Assembly: GCF_003143755.1 (NCBI RefSeq) | Contig: NZ_QFRI01000001.1 | Coordinates: forward strand, 434,001 to 498,000 | Direction of reading: 5' to 3' | Source: Algibacter marinivivus | Lineage (GTDB): Bacteria; Bacteroidota; Bacteroidia; Flavobacteriales; Flavobacteriaceae | DNA: 64,000 nucleotides | The notes under the pieces: generated by a model | Seen by the model: only the letters and a program-made list of their open reading frames with translations | Databases searched by the model: none | Told to the model about the DNA's origin: nothing | Program-made: the position numbers and the translations under genes | Shown: positions 8,831 through 18,990 of the stretch, one piece after another | Numbering within the stretch: the stretch's first letter is position 1 | How the letters are laid out: each line of letters starts with the position of its first letter

Positions 8831-10192
8831 ATGAGATATTTTTTAATTCTTCTTTTATTACCATATTTATTGTTAGGGCAAAATATAAAGGGCAAAGTTA
8901 TAGATTCAGAAACTAAAATTCCTGTTGAAAATGTATCTGTTTACTTTAAAAACTTATCAAAAGGCGCAACAACTAATAGAAAAGGGAATTTTAGTTTAAA
9001 AACAGATTCCAATAATAAAATTTCTAACTCCATAGTATTCTCAAGAATTGGTTATTTTTCAAAAAGCTTAACACTTCCAGAACTTAAAAAAAACAACTTC
9101 ATTATTAACCTTTCTAAAAAAACTGAGCAACTTAAAAAAGTAACTATTCATTCAAACAAAAAATTAAAAAAAGAAATTTCATTCCGAAAACTGTCTCGCT
9201 TAAAAAAAGGTATCCACTCTTTTGGCTCTGTTTTAGTAGATGATAAAATATATGTGATTGGTGGAGATGCATCTTATATTGAAGACACTGGAAAAAAGGC
9301 TATGGTGCAAATTAGAGATTTACCAGATGCATCCTTTTCTGATTTAATGAGAAGAATTACAATAAATCCAACTTGGATAGGCTATAAAGATGATTTACAA
9401 GTATACAACATAACTAATGATGAATGGACTAAACCTAGTTTAAATTTCAGAAAACGTGCTTATCATAATATAAATAACATTGATGATAATTTGTATGTTT
9501 TAGGAGGCAAAAGAGTAGCTTTAAATAATAAGAAAGAATATTTAGATGAAACACTTGAAGTATACAACTTGAAAACAGATAGTATTTTTATAGACAAAAC
9601 CAATCCGCATCAAGCTGTAAACTTTGCTTCTTTTAATTTCAACAACAACATTATTGTAATGGGTGGTTCTATATCTCAAAAGAAAAACGGAAGTAAAACC
9701 TTTACTAATAAGTCTCATATTTATAACATAGATTCTGGTTATTGGTATGAGCTAAAGAATATGACACAGCCTAAAGAAGTAAACGGCGTTTTAATAGACA
9801 ATACCATCTATCTTGTTGGCGGTTATAACGGTAAAGCTTTAAAAGAAATAGAAGCTTATAATATAACAACTGGAACTTGGAAGAAAGAAACTGACTTATT
9901 TGAAGCAATAGCCAAACCTTCTTTAACACATTCTGGAAATGTAATTTATATTTTTGGGGATTCAAAAATCATGACTTACAATACAAAAACAAAAGTATTA
10001 AATGTTTATAATATCAAATTAAAATTAGAAGCTCCTAAAATTCATTTTTATAATGATAAACTATATATAATAGGTGGTTATATCGAAGACGAATTTTCAA
10101 AAACACCATCAGCAGATGTATTTATAATAGATTTATTTGAATTAGAAATTACTCAGATAATTCAGTCTAAAACAGAATTAGTCTCTAATTAA
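8831..10192 (+). CDS. exported Kelch-repeat protein with carboxypeptidase-like regulatory domain
   Basis: 453 residues. Signal peptide at 1-16 (MRYFLILLLLPYLLLG), then a CarboxypepD_reg-like beta-sandwich at about 18-100 (IKGKVIDSETKIPVENVSV, then KGATTNRKGNFSL), a Lys-rich linker, and six Kelch blades recognisable by their GG cores: IYVIGGD, LYVLGGKR, IIVMGGS, IYLVGGYNG, IYIFGDS and LYIIGGYIED. Six blades imply a complete beta-propeller facing the periplasm or cell surface, probably a binding module. No enzyme motif was seen and there is no T9SS tail. The last 15 bp overlap the convergent gene at 10178-11092. Partner unknown. Confidence 0.85.
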   Translation: MRYFLILLLLPYLLLGQNIKGKVIDSETKIPVENVSVYFKNLSKGATTNRKGNFSLKTDSNNKISNSIVFSRIGYFSKSLTLPELKKNNFIINLSKKTEQLKKVTIHSNKKLKKEISFRKLSRLKKGIHSFGSVLVDDKIYVIGGDASYIEDTGKKAMVQIRDLPDASFSDLMRRITINPTWIGYKDDLQVYNITNDEWTKPSLNFRKRAYHNINNIDDNLYVLGGKRVALNNKKEYLDETLEVYNLKTDSIFIDKTNPHQAVNFASFNFNNNIIVMGGSISQKKNGSKTFTNKSHIYNIDSGYWYELKNMTQPKEVNGVLIDNTIYLVGGYNGKALKEIEAYNITTGTWKKETDLFEAIAKPSLTHSGNVIYIFGDSKIMTYNTKTKVLNVYNIKLKLEAPKIHFYNDKLYIIGGYIEDEFSKTPSADVFIIDLFELEITQIIQSKTELVSN

Positions 10193-11092
10193 AGGCATAG
10201 TTGTGCACCTTAATAAGCCTTCTTGCTTACCAATTTCAGCATAAGGAACCTCTTCAACAATAAAACCTTGATCTCTTAACCAGTTATTTAACCTGGTGAA
10301 ATTTTGCTCAGAAATAATGACATCTTCAGAAATAGAAAACACATTGCTACACATTTGATACATTTCTTCTTTTGTGATTTCAAAAACGTTTTCTTTTCCA
10401 AAGAAATTGACTAACCATTCATATTCTTTTTCAATTAAAAAGCCATTTTTATGAATAATAGCTTTCCCTTTACCTATAGGGTTAAAACAGCAATCTAAAT
10501 GCAATGCGTTCTCTTTTGCATTTGTATTAGACTTTCTAAGTTCAAAAGATTTTACAGTCTTATTTGGGAATAATTCCTGAATCGCTAAAACAGCTTCTTT
10601 ATTAGTTCTAGCCGTAATCAAATCTGGGTAATCATCTCCTGTATAGGTTCCCATGAAAATATAATCATTCCATGGCATAACATCTCCGCCTTCAACGTGG
10701 CATGCTTCTGGCAAAACAACACGCTTATTTTCAGCAACCTGATTCCATATATAATCTATTGCCTGAACCTCTTTTTCTCTATGAGGAAGAATATTAGCTT
10801 CTATTATAATATCATCAATTACAAAAGCAATATCTCTAGCAAATATTTGATTACAGTCCTTTATTACTTCTGGCCTGTAAACTTTTACATTATATTTTTC
10901 GAAAACCTTAGCAACAGCATCTAATTCTCTAACCATATCCTCTTCTGTTGGATATGTTCCTGCTACTATATGCTCTACACTTTTTGGATCGTAGCTATCT
11001 TCAACTTTAGGAATTGACCCATTATCTTCAGCGGTTCCTAATACAACAGCCCTTAATCGGGAAGTTTCATTTTGCACATTTAATTTTATCAT
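10178..11092 (-). CDS. amidinotransferase / dimethylarginine dimethylaminohydrolase-like protein
   Basis: 304 residues of the guanidine-modifying superfamily (arginine deiminase, DDAH, glycine amidinotransferase). Motifs: NQIFARDIAFVIDD near residue 88, HVEGGDVMPW (acidic and His region), HLDCCFNPIGKGKAI with the catalytic-type His, and a C-terminal nucleophile Cys in LLRCTTMPLIRD (residue 296). It probably hydrolyses or transfers the guanidino group of arginine or a methylated arginine, yielding citrulline that the CtlX protein two genes away could use; that coupling is inferred. It overlaps the convergent Kelch gene by 15 bp. Family sure, substrate unsure. Confidence 0.82.
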   Translation of the reverse strand: MIKLNVQNETSRLRAVVLGTAEDNGSIPKVEDSYDPKSVEHIVAGTYPTEEDMVRELDAVAKVFEKYNVKVYRPEVIKDCNQIFARDIAFVIDDIIIEANILPHREKEVQAIDYIWNQVAENKRVVLPEACHVEGGDVMPWNDYIFMGTYTGDDYPDLITARTNKEAVLAIQELFPNKTVKSFELRKSNTNAKENALHLDCCFNPIGKGKAIIHKNGFLIEKEYEWLVNFFGKENVFEITKEEMYQMCSNVFSISEDVIISEQNFTRLNNWLRDQGFIVEEVPYAEIGKQEGLLRCTTMPLIRD

Positions 11093-11177
11093 CTTTCTAA
11101 TTAAATAATATCTTAAAATTTACATTTCAAAACTAAGGATAATTAGAGACATTTTACATTATTCTCAAAAATAAAGC

Positions 11178-11217
11178 ACAAAAAAAAGAAAAGCTTCATG
11201 AAAAAATCATGAAGCTT
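11178..11217 (-). terminator. Rho-independent terminator after gltA
   Basis: Inverted repeat AAGCTTCATGA (11191-11201) and TCATGAAGCTT (11207-11217), an 11-bp perfect stem with a 5-nt loop. On the minus strand it is followed by a T-rich run (A-run at 11178-11190 on the plus strand). It lies 25 bp after the gltA stop codon. Confidence 0.88.
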
Positions 11218-11241
11218 ATTAATATTATAATAAATATTTAA

Positions 11242-12531
11242 CTATCTTTTTTCTATAGACTTGAAAGATCTCTCATTCTCTCCTATATATAATTGTCTTG
11301 GACGACCTATAGGCTCTTTATTTAAACGCATTTCACGCCATTGTGCAATCCAACCTGGTAAACGCCCCAAAGCAAACATTACAGTAAACATTTCCGTTGG
11401 AATTCCCATTGCTCTATAAATAATTCCTGAATAGAAATCTACATTAGGATATAATTTACGATCAACAAAATATTGATCTTCTAAAGCTTCTTTTTCTAAA
11501 CCTTTTGCTATATCTAATATTGGGTCCTCAACACCTAAATCTCCTAAAACTTCGTCGGCAGCTACTTTTATAATTTTAGCACGAGGGTCAAAGTTTTTGT
11601 AAACTCTATGACCAAATCCCATCAAACGGAAAGGATCGCTTTTATCTTTGGCCTTTGCCATATACTTTTTCGTGTCTCCTCCATCTTCTTTTATAGCTTC
11701 AAGCATTTCAAGTACTGCTTGGTTTGCACCACCATGCAATGGCCCCCATAAAGCTGAAATTCCAGCAGCTATAGACACAAATAATCCTGCGTGAGAAGAA
11801 CCTGTAATTCTTACTGTTGATGTTGAACAGTTTTGCTCATGGTCTGCATGCAAAATCAATAATTTATCTAAAGCATCTACTAAAATAGGATTCTGTTCAT
11901 AAACTTCCTCATTTGGTTGTTTAAACATCATTTTCAAAAGATTCTCTACATATCCCAATGAAGAATCTCCATAATGTAATGGTAGTCCTTTTTTCTTACG
12001 CATAGACCACGCCACCAAAATAGGTAGTTTACCCATTAAACGCACAATAGCATTATACATATCTTCTTCAGAATCAACATTTACTGATTCTGGATTAAAT
12101 GCGGTAAGTGCACTTGTTAGAGAAGACAACACTCCCATTGGGTGTGCAGACTTTGGGAAAGCGTCTATAATCTTCTTGACATCATCATCAACAACTGAAT
12201 GTTTTTTTATATCTGAATGAAATTTATCTAATTCCTCTTTATTAGGTAGATCTCCAAAAATTAATAAATAGGCAACTTCTAAAAAATCTGCTTTTTCAGC
12301 CAACTCCTCAATAGTATAACCTCTATATCTTAAAATTCCTTTCTCACCATCTAAAAATGTAATAGCACTTTTACAAGACCCTGTGTTTTTATAGCCAGAA
12401 TCTAACGTAATAACTCCTTTAGTTGTGCCTCTTAATGTTTTTATATCTATTGCAACTTCATTTTCTGTTCCCTTCATTATTGGGAACTCATGTTTTTCAC
12501 CGTTTATTTCTAGAATAGCTTTATCTGACAT
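11242..12531 (-). CDS. gltA: citrate synthase
   Basis: 429 residues, the length of the hexameric type II enzymes. It condenses oxaloacetate with acetyl-CoA to citrate, the entry step of the TCA cycle. Visible signatures: an N-terminal small domain (GDKAILEINGEKHEFP-like start MSDKAILEINGEKHEF), the His-containing active-site stretch GPLHGGANQAVLEM, GFGHRVYKNFDPRAKI with the second catalytic His, and the Asp region NVDFYSGIIYRAMGIP. It lies downstream of eno on the same strand with a terminator between, so it probably has its own promoter in the 170-bp gap; a poor -7 match (TAATTTAG) occurs about 45 bp upstream. Confident. Confidence 0.98.
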   Translation of the reverse strand: MSDKAILEINGEKHEFPIMKGTENEVAIDIKTLRGTTKGVITLDSGYKNTGSCKSAITFLDGEKGILRYRGYTIEELAEKADFLEVAYLLIFGDLPNKEELDKFHSDIKKHSVVDDDVKKIIDAFPKSAHPMGVLSSLTSALTAFNPESVNVDSEEDMYNAIVRLMGKLPILVAWSMRKKKGLPLHYGDSSLGYVENLLKMMFKQPNEEVYEQNPILVDALDKLLILHADHEQNCSTSTVRITGSSHAGLFVSIAAGISALWGPLHGGANQAVLEMLEAIKEDGGDTKKYMAKAKDKSDPFRLMGFGHRVYKNFDPRAKIIKVAADEVLGDLGVEDPILDIAKGLEKEALEDQYFVDRKLYPNVDFYSGIIYRAMGIPTEMFTVMFALGRLPGWIAQWREMRLNKEPIGRPRQLYIGENERSFKSIEKR

Positions 12532-12644
12532 ATTTTTTTGTAAATATTTTTATTTGTGAGGATTGCTAAATTACGAAATATCTCTTTATTTTTTATGATA
12601 ATCTATAACGTTTTCGTTATATTAAGAAATATTAAAATTGACGA

Positions 12645-12684
12645 CAAAAAAAAAGCGATTATTCAAAATAATAATCGCTTTTTT
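12645..12684 (-). terminator. terminator after eno (bidirectional form)
   Basis: Stem GCGATTATT (12655-12663) with AATAATCGC (12670-12678), 6-nt loop, flanked by an A-run on the left and a T-run on the right. On the minus strand it ends in a long T-run, placed 21 bp after the eno stop codon. Confidence 0.85.
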
Positions 12685-12704
12685 AAATAATATAAAATAT
12701 ATCC

Positions 12705-14015
<1,311 letters not shown>

Positions 14016-14028
14016 CTATTAATTACTT

Positions 14029-14036
14029 CAAATTTA
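14029..14036 (-). promoter_or_regulatory. candidate -7 box for eno
   Basis: Minus strand reads TAAATTTG (TAnnTTTG consensus), 31 bp upstream of the eno ATG. No clear TTTG -33 element is found at 17-21 bp further upstream. Confidence 0.35.
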
Positions 14037-14104
14037 CGGTTAAATCTTATTTGTTTTTAGATGTTTTTGAAGAAATTCACGAAAACACATCTATAACGTT
14101 TTAG

Positions 14105-14146
14105 TAAAAATAAACCTCAAAATAGATATCTATTATTGAGGTTTAT
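14105..14146 (-). terminator. terminator after carA
   Basis: Stem TAAACCTCAA (14111-14120) with TTGAGGTTTA (14136-14145), extended by an inner AATA/TATT pair and one bulge. The minus strand continues into ATTTTTACT. It lies 8 bp past the carA stop codon. Confidence 0.75.
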
Positions 14147-14153
14147 ATAAATT

Positions 14154-15257
14154 TTATTTCTTTAAATTTTCAATAAATTGATCGAAAAGATATATAGAAT
14201 CGTTAGGCCCTGGACTAGCTTCAGGGTGATATTGAACAGAAAATACATTCTTATTTTTCATTGCTAAACCTGCAACTGTGTTATCATTTAGATGTACATG
14301 TGTAATCTCTAAATCTGGATTAGATTCAGCTTCTTCTCTATTGACAGCAAAACCATGATTTTGAGATGTAATTTCACCTTTACCTGTAATCAAGTTTTTC
14401 ACAGGATGATTTATACCTCTATGCCCATTGTGCATCTTATAAGTTGAAACACCATTGGCTTGAGCAATTACTTGATGTCCTAAACAAATACCAAACAATG
14501 GTAAATCTCTTTTTATAATTTCTTTTGCAACTTCTTGTGCTTCTACTAAAGGTTCTGGGTCTCCAGGTCCGTTAGACAAAAAGTAACCATCTGGTTTAAA
14601 AGCTTCTAAATCTTCAAATTTAGAGTTATATGGAAACACTTTAATATAAGCATCTCTGCTAGCAATATTTCTTAATATATTTTTTTTAATTCCGATATCT
14701 AAAGCCGCCACTTTGTAAGTAGCATTTTCATCACCAAAATAATAAGGCTCTTTAGTAGATACTTTTGAAGCTAACTCCAAACCTTCCATATTAGGTACTT
14801 CTGCTAATTGCTTTTTCAAGCCTTCAATATTACCAACCTCAGTTGAAATAACAGCATTCATCGCTCCATGATCTCTAATATAACTTACTAAAGCTCTTGT
14901 ATCAACATCTGATATGGCTAATAAGTTATTCTTATCAAGAAAATCTTCTAAAGATCCATCAGCTGCATCTCTTGAATATTCATAACTGAAGTTTTTTACA
15001 ATTAAACCTGCTATTTTAATAGAATCAGATTCAACTTCATCATTATTAACACCATAATTACCAATATGTGCATTGGTAGCCACCATAAGTTGCCCATAAT
15101 AAGAAGGGTCTGTAAAAATTTCTTGATAACCAGTCATACCTGTATTAAAGCATACTTCACCAAATGAAGTTCCTTGTTTACCACCAACCGCTTTACCGTA
15201 AAAAATAGTACCATCAGCTAGAAGAATGATGGCTTTTTGTCTTTTTTGATATTTCAT
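14154..15257 (-). CDS. carA: carbamoyl-phosphate synthase small (glutaminase) subunit
   Basis: 367 residues when started at the ATG at 15255-15257 (MKYQKRQKAIILLADGTIFYG), which fits the family; an upstream in-frame Met at 15311 would add 18 unlike residues and place the start inside the rplQ terminator, so I rejected it. CarA hydrolyses glutamine and passes ammonia to CarB for carbamoyl phosphate, feeding pyrimidine and arginine synthesis. Class I amidotransferase triad: Cys in PLFGICLGHQ, His and Glu in VQYHPEASPGP; N-terminal CPSase domain includes GMTGYQEIFTDPSY. carB is not in the window. Its position after rplQ and before eno is a gene order I associate with flavobacteria. Confidence 0.96.
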   Translation of the reverse strand: MKYQKRQKAIILLADGTIFYGKAVGGKQGTSFGEVCFNTGMTGYQEIFTDPSYYGQLMVATNAHIGNYGVNNDEVESDSIKIAGLIVKNFSYEYSRDAADGSLEDFLDKNNLLAISDVDTRALVSYIRDHGAMNAVISTEVGNIEGLKKQLAEVPNMEGLELASKVSTKEPYYFGDENATYKVAALDIGIKKNILRNIASRDAYIKVFPYNSKFEDLEAFKPDGYFLSNGPGDPEPLVEAQEVAKEIIKRDLPLFGICLGHQVIAQANGVSTYKMHNGHRGINHPVKNLITGKGEITSQNHGFAVNREEAESNPDLEITHVHLNDNTVAGLAMKNKNVFSVQYHPEASPGPNDSIYLFDQFIENLKK

Positions 15258-15270
15258 TCTAAGTTTTATG

Positions 15271-15291
15271 AGATTCCTGCCTTTACAGGAA
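15271..15291 (-). repeat. short palindrome in the carA leader
   Basis: TTCCTG (15274-15279) and CAGGAA (15286-15291) form a 6-bp stem around CCTTTA, preceded by GA. I recall near-identical GATTCCTGCCT..CAGGAA hairpins scattered in flavobacterial intergenic DNA, so this may be a dispersed element rather than a carA-specific control. It lies 17 bp upstream of the chosen start. Confidence 0.45.
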
Positions 15292-15310
15292 AAAGTTTTA
15301 CAAAATTGCA

Positions 15311-15344
15311 CAAAAAAAAGGATAAACTAAAATAGTTTATCCTT
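15311..15344 (-). terminator. terminator of the ribosomal protein block
   Basis: Stem AAGGATAAACTA (15318-15329) with TAGTTTATCCTT (15333-15344), 12 bp perfect, 3-nt loop. On the minus strand it runs straight into a T8 tract. It lies 25 bp after the rplQ stop codon and closes the long translation operon. Confidence 0.9.
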
Positions 15345-15368
15345 AATATATTAAATGATTATTAACAT

Positions 15369-15839
15369 TTATTCTTCTTCGTTTAATGCTTTAGTTTCAA
15401 CTGGAGGAGTAACAGGTTTAGATCCGCCTCTTCTACTTCTTCTTGTTGTTTTCTTCTTAGCTTTATCAGCATTATAGATTTCGTTGTAATCAACAAGTTC
15501 TATCATTGCCATATCAGCGTTATCACCTAAACGATTTCCTAATTTAATAATCCTAGTATAACCACCAGGTCTGTCAGCTACTTTAGCAGCAACATCTCTA
15601 AACAATTCAATAACAGCATCTTTTTGTCTAAGTTTAGCCATTACTAAACGTCTGTTATGTGTTGTATCAGCCTTAGATTTTGTAATCATTGGTTCTACAA
15701 ATTGTTTTAAAGCTTTTGCTTTTGCAACTGTAGTATTAATACGCTTGTGTTCAATTAAAGAACAAGCCATATTAGCCAACATTGCCTTTCTGTGTGCTGT
15801 TTGTCTACCTAAATGGTTTACTTTTTTTCCGTGTCTCAT
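15369..15839 (-). CDS. rplQ: 50S ribosomal protein L17
   Basis: 156 residues. Starts [20 protein letters not shown], the family signature, and binds domain III/VI of 23S rRNA near the exit tunnel. The conserved core ends near residue 120 ([12 protein letters not shown]); the remaining 35 residues form a basic then acidic extension ([14 protein letters not shown], ending ALNEEE), as commonly seen in Bacteroidota. Last gene of the alpha cluster, 59 bp after rpoA, followed by a strong terminator. Confidence 0.98.
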   Translation of the reverse strand: MRHGKKVNHLGRQTAHRKAMLANMACSLIEHKRINTTVAKAKALKQFVEPMITKSKADTTHNRRLVMAKLRQKDAVIELFRDVAAKVADRPGGYTRIIKLGNRLGDNADMAMIELVDYNEIYNADKAKKKTTRRSRRGGSKPVTPPVETKALNEEE

Positions 15840-15898
15840 GACGTTTGTTTTATCATCTTGCTACCAAACTCGTTATTCGAGGAGCAAAATATGATTAA

Positions 15899-16891
15899 TT
15901 AATCTTTATCTAATTTATATTTACTTAAATCCATTCCGAAATTTAATCCCTTAACATTTACAAGCTCTTCAAGCTCAGTTAAAGACTTCTTACCGAAGTT
16001 TCTGAATTTCATTAAATCATTTTTATTGAACGATACTAAGTCTCCTAAAGTATCTACTTCTGCAGCTTTTAAACAATTAAGTGCACGAACAGATAAATCC
16101 ATGTCTATTAACTTCGTTTTAAGCAACTGACGCATATGAAGAGATTCTTCATCATAAGTTTCAGTTTGTGCAATTTCATCTGCTTCTAAAGTTATACGCT
16201 CATCAGAGAATAACATAAAGTGATGAATTAATGTTTTAGCACCTTCAGTTAAAGCATCTTGTGGTGTAATTGATCCATCTGTTATGATTTCAAAAACTAA
16301 TTTTTCATAATCCGTTTTTTGCTCAACACGATAGTTTTCAATACTATACTTAACGTTTTTTATAGGTGTATATACGGAATCAGTAAAAATAGTTCCTATT
16401 GGTGCTGAAGCCTTTTTGTTTTCTTCAGCAGGAACGTATCCTCTACCTTTTTCAATAGTGATTTCCATATTGATGTTCACTTTAGGGTCTAAATTACAGA
16501 TTACTAATTCTGTATTTAAAACTTGAAATCCTGAAATGAATTTTTGAAAGTCTCCAGCTGTAATTCTATCTTGTCCTGAAATTGAAATTGAAATTGATTC
16601 GTTATCAATATCTTCAATTTGTCTTTTAAAACGAACTTGTTTTAAGTTTAAGATAATTTCTGTTACATCTTCTACAACACCAGCTATAGATGAAAACTCA
16701 TGATCTACACCCTCAATTCTAACTGAAGTAATTGCAAATCCTTCTAAAGAAGATAATAAAACTCTTCTTAAAGCATTTCCTACTGTTAGTCCGTAACCTG
16801 GTTCTAGTGGTCTGAATTCGAATTTACCTTCGAAATCAGTAGAATCAATCATGATTACTTTGTCGGGTTTCTGAAAATTAAATACTGCCAT
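15899..16891 (-). CDS. rpoA: DNA-directed RNA polymerase alpha subunit
   Basis: 330 residues from the ATG at 16889-16891 ([17 protein letters not shown]), the standard length; an in-frame Met at 16966 would add 25 residues with no family match and nearly abut rpsD, so it is not used. The N-terminal domain carries the assembly motif [18 protein letters not shown]; the C-terminal domain ([20 protein letters not shown], then [16 protein letters not shown]) is the helix-hairpin-helix unit that binds promoter UP elements and activators. It sits in the usual rpsD-rpoA-rplQ order. Confidence 0.97.
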   Translation of the reverse strand: MAVFNFQKPDKVIMIDSTDFEGKFEFRPLEPGYGLTVGNALRRVLLSSLEGFAITSVRIEGVDHEFSSIAGVVEDVTEIILNLKQVRFKRQIEDIDNESISISISGQDRITAGDFQKFISGFQVLNTELVICNLDPKVNINMEITIEKGRGYVPAEENKKASAPIGTIFTDSVYTPIKNVKYSIENYRVEQKTDYEKLVFEIITDGSITPQDALTEGAKTLIHHFMLFSDERITLEADEIAQTETYDEESLHMRQLLKTKLIDMDLSVRALNCLKAAEVDTLGDLVSFNKNDLMKFRNFGKKSLTELEELVNVKGLNFGMDLSKYKLDKD

Positions 16892-16986
16892 TTTTTTCTT
16901 CGTTTTAATTGTTACTTGGTTGCGCGATTTTAAAGCTTGAAGAAGGCTAATAAATCCTTTGGCCAAATACCAATATGATTAATATA

Positions 16987-17592
16987 TTATTTAGAGTATA
17001 ATTCTACGATGAATTGTTCGTTTATGTTTTCTGGGATTTGAATTCTAGCAGGAACAGAAACATAAGTTCCTTGTTTCGTATCAGAATTCCATGTAATCCA
17101 CTCATAAACGTTACTTGAATTTGAAAGTGATCTTTCAATTGCTTCAAGTGATTTAGATTTTTCTCTTACAGCTACAACATCTCCTGCTTTTAAAGAGTAA
17201 GAAGGAATATTTACTAATTCCCCATTAACAGTAATATGTCTGTGAGAGACTAATTGTCTTGCGCCACTTCTTGTTGGGGCAATTCCCATTCTGAATACTA
17301 CATTATCTAATCTAGATTCACATAATTGTAACAAAACCTCACCAGTAATTCCTTGTGCAGCTCTTGCTTTTTTAAATAACCCTCTAAATTGACGCTCCAA
17401 TATACCGTAAGTATACTTCGCTTTTTGCTTTTCCATTAACTGGATAGCATATTCAGATTTTTTACCACGTCTTCTGTTATTTCCATGTTGACCTGGAGGG
17501 TAATTTCTTTTTTCGAATGATTTATCTTCACCGAATATAGCTTCGCCAAATTTACGAGCTATTTTAGTTTTAGGACCAGTATATCTTGCCAT
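16987..17592 (-). CDS. rpsD: 30S ribosomal protein S4
   Basis: 201 residues. A primary 16S rRNA binder and, in many bacteria, an autogenous repressor of its operon. The S4 RNA-binding fold is at about 90-155 ([23 protein letters not shown] region). The N-terminus ([20 protein letters not shown]) lacks the zinc-binding cysteines, so it is the zinc-free form. A 191-bp gap holding a terminator-like hairpin separates it from rpsK, unusually long for this cluster, so rpsD-rpoA-rplQ may also be transcribed on their own. Confidence 0.98.
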   Translation of the reverse strand: MARYTGPKTKIARKFGEAIFGEDKSFEKRNYPPGQHGNNRRRGKKSEYAIQLMEKQKAKYTYGILERQFRGLFKKARAAQGITGEVLLQLCESRLDNVVFRMGIAPTRSGARQLVSHRHITVNGELVNIPSYSLKAGDVVAVREKSKSLEAIERSLSNSSNVYEWITWNSDTKQGTYVSVPARIQIPENINEQFIVELYSK

Positions 17593-17703
17593 TTTAAATT
17601 TGTTTTGAGAGTGATTATGAATTAAGGTCTTAATCTTATCCTTCGATAATCGTTGATCTCTCGTTAATACTTGTTAATTATTTTTCAGTTTGCAAATTTA
17701 TAC

Positions 17704-17740
17704 AAAAAATTAACACCATCTGATATTCAGATGGTATTAA
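17704..17740 (-). terminator. hairpin with T-run between rpsK and rpsD
   Basis: Stem ACCATCTGA (17715-17723) with TCAGATGGT (17727-17735), extended by TTAA pairs on the outside. On the minus strand it is followed by TTAATTTTTTG, the form of an intrinsic terminator or attenuator. It is followed within about 15 bp by a -7-like TAAATTTG, which might restart transcription toward rpsD. Confidence 0.6.
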
Positions 17741-17783
17741 TTTTCACTTTGCTTTATTCTAATTCGCGTTAGTAAAAACGTGA

Positions 17784-18167
17784 TTAAACTCTTCTTCTTT
17801 TTGGAGGACGACATCCATTATGTGGTAATGGTGTAACATCTATAATTTCTGTTACTTCAATACCTGCATTGTGGATTGAACGAATAGCAGATTCTCTACC
17901 ATTTCCAGGACCTTTCACATATACTTTTACTTTTTTTAATCCTGCTTCTGATGCAACACCTGCAGCATCTTCAGCGGCTAATTGAGCAGCATAAGGTGTG
18001 TTTTTCTTTGATCCTCTAAATCCCATCTTACCAGCAGAAGACCATGAAATTACGTCTCCTTTTTTGTTGGTAAGTGAAATAATGATGTTGTTAAAAGAAG
18101 CTGTTATATGAGCTTCTCCTACAGCATCAATGATTACTTTACGTTTTTTTGTGCTTGTTTTTGCCAT
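17784..18167 (-). CDS. rpsK: 30S ribosomal protein S11
   Basis: 127 residues. Forms part of the 30S platform near the E site. The family features are [22 protein letters not shown] and the C-terminal [11 protein letters not shown] end. Normal length. It lies 104 bp after rpsM and is followed by the hairpin at 17704-17740. Confidence 0.98.
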   Translation of the reverse strand: MAKTSTKKRKVIIDAVGEAHITASFNNIIISLTNKKGDVISWSSAGKMGFRGSKKNTPYAAQLAAEDAAGVASEAGLKKVKVYVKGPGNGRESAIRSIHNAGIEVTEIIDVTPLPHNGCRPPKRRRV

Positions 18168-18271
18168 CTTTTCTAGTGCTTAGTTTTAGTGATAGTCGCT
18201 AGAATCCTAAACCGTATAATTTCAAACAGATTCCTTCCAACGTCTAAATACTAAAGACTATTTTTTAATTA

Positions 18272-18640
18272 TTATGCTTTCTTCTTGTTAGCAACAGTTT
18301 TTCTTCTACCTTTTCTGGTTCTAGAATTGTTTTTTGTACGTTGTCCTCTTAATGGAAGACCAGCTCTATGACGAATACCTCTGTAACATCCAATATCCAT
18401 TAATCGCTTAATGTTTAATTGTGTTTCAGAACGTAATTCACCTTCAATAGTGAATGTACCAACAGATTCACGAATACCAGCAATTTGGTCATCCGTCCAA
18501 TCTTGAACTTTAATACTTTCATCTACTTTAGCTGCTGCTAAAATTTCTTTTGCTCTACTTCTACCTATTCCATAGATATAAGTTAAAGAGATAACTCCTC
18601 TCTTATTTTTTGGTATGTCTACACCTGCAATTCTTGCCAT
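18272..18640 (-). CDS. rpsM: 30S ribosomal protein S13
   Basis: 122 residues. Contacts the A-site finger of 23S rRNA and P-site tRNA in the 30S head. Start [20 protein letters not shown] and the basic C-terminus [18 protein letters not shown] are diagnostic. It begins 4 bp after the rpmJ stop codon. Confidence 0.98.
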   Translation of the reverse strand: MARIAGVDIPKNKRGVISLTYIYGIGRSRAKEILAAAKVDESIKVQDWTDDQIAGIRESVGTFTIEGELRSETQLNIKRLMDIGCYRGIRHRAGLPLRGQRTKNNSRTRKGRRKTVANKKKA

Positions 18641-18643
18641 AGC

Positions 18644-18760
18644 TTATCCTTGTCTTTGTTTGAATCTAGGATTCTTTTTGTTAATGACGTAAAGTCTTCC
18701 TTTTCTACGCACAATCTTACAATCTGCGCTTCTTTTTTTAACTGATGCTCTTACTTTCAT
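18644..18760 (-). CDS. rpmJ: 50S ribosomal protein L36
   Basis: 38 residues, too short for ordinary ORF cut-offs: begins [20 protein letters not shown] and ends [12 protein letters not shown]. The zinc-binding form has three Cys and one His; only one Cys (residue 14) remains here, so this is the zinc-independent type. The ATG is at 18758-18760 and the TAA at 18644-18646. It lies between infA and rpsM, its usual place. Confidence 0.95.
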   Translation of the reverse strand: MKVRASVKKRSADCKIVRRKGRLYVINKKNPRFKQRQG

Positions 18761-18764
18761 CTTG

Positions 18765-18980
18765 TTAGTATCTATAAGTTATACGAGCCTTAGTTAAATC
18801 ATAAGGACTCATTTCTAATTTTACTTTATCTCCTGGTAATAATTTAATGTAATGCATACGCATTTTACCAGAAATATGTGCTGTCACAATGTGACCATTC
18901 TCTAATTCAACACGAAACATAGCATTTGATAATGCTTCTATAATTGTTCCGTCTTGCTCTATTGCTGCTTGTTTTGCCAT
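18765..18980 (-). CDS. infA: translation initiation factor IF-1
   Basis: 71 residues, a single S1-type OB fold. It binds the ribosomal A site and assists IF-2 and IF-3 in starting translation. Diagnostic stretches are [20 protein letters not shown] and [22 protein letters not shown]. Positioned 10 bp after secY and 4 bp before rpmJ, matching the spc-alpha junction. Confidence 0.98.
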   Translation of the reverse strand: MAKQAAIEQDGTIIEALSNAMFRVELENGHIVTAHISGKMRMHYIKLLPGDKVKLEMSPYDLTKARITYRY

Positions 18981-18990
18981 AGTATAATAA

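Noticed and set aside
12532-12704. gltA promoter
   Set aside because: Only a degenerate TAATTTAG box and no -33 box; too weak to list as a promoter.
14154-15311. Longer carA start at 15311
   Set aside because: Would put the start inside the rplQ terminator and add residues with no family match; MKYQKRQKAI at 15257 fits.
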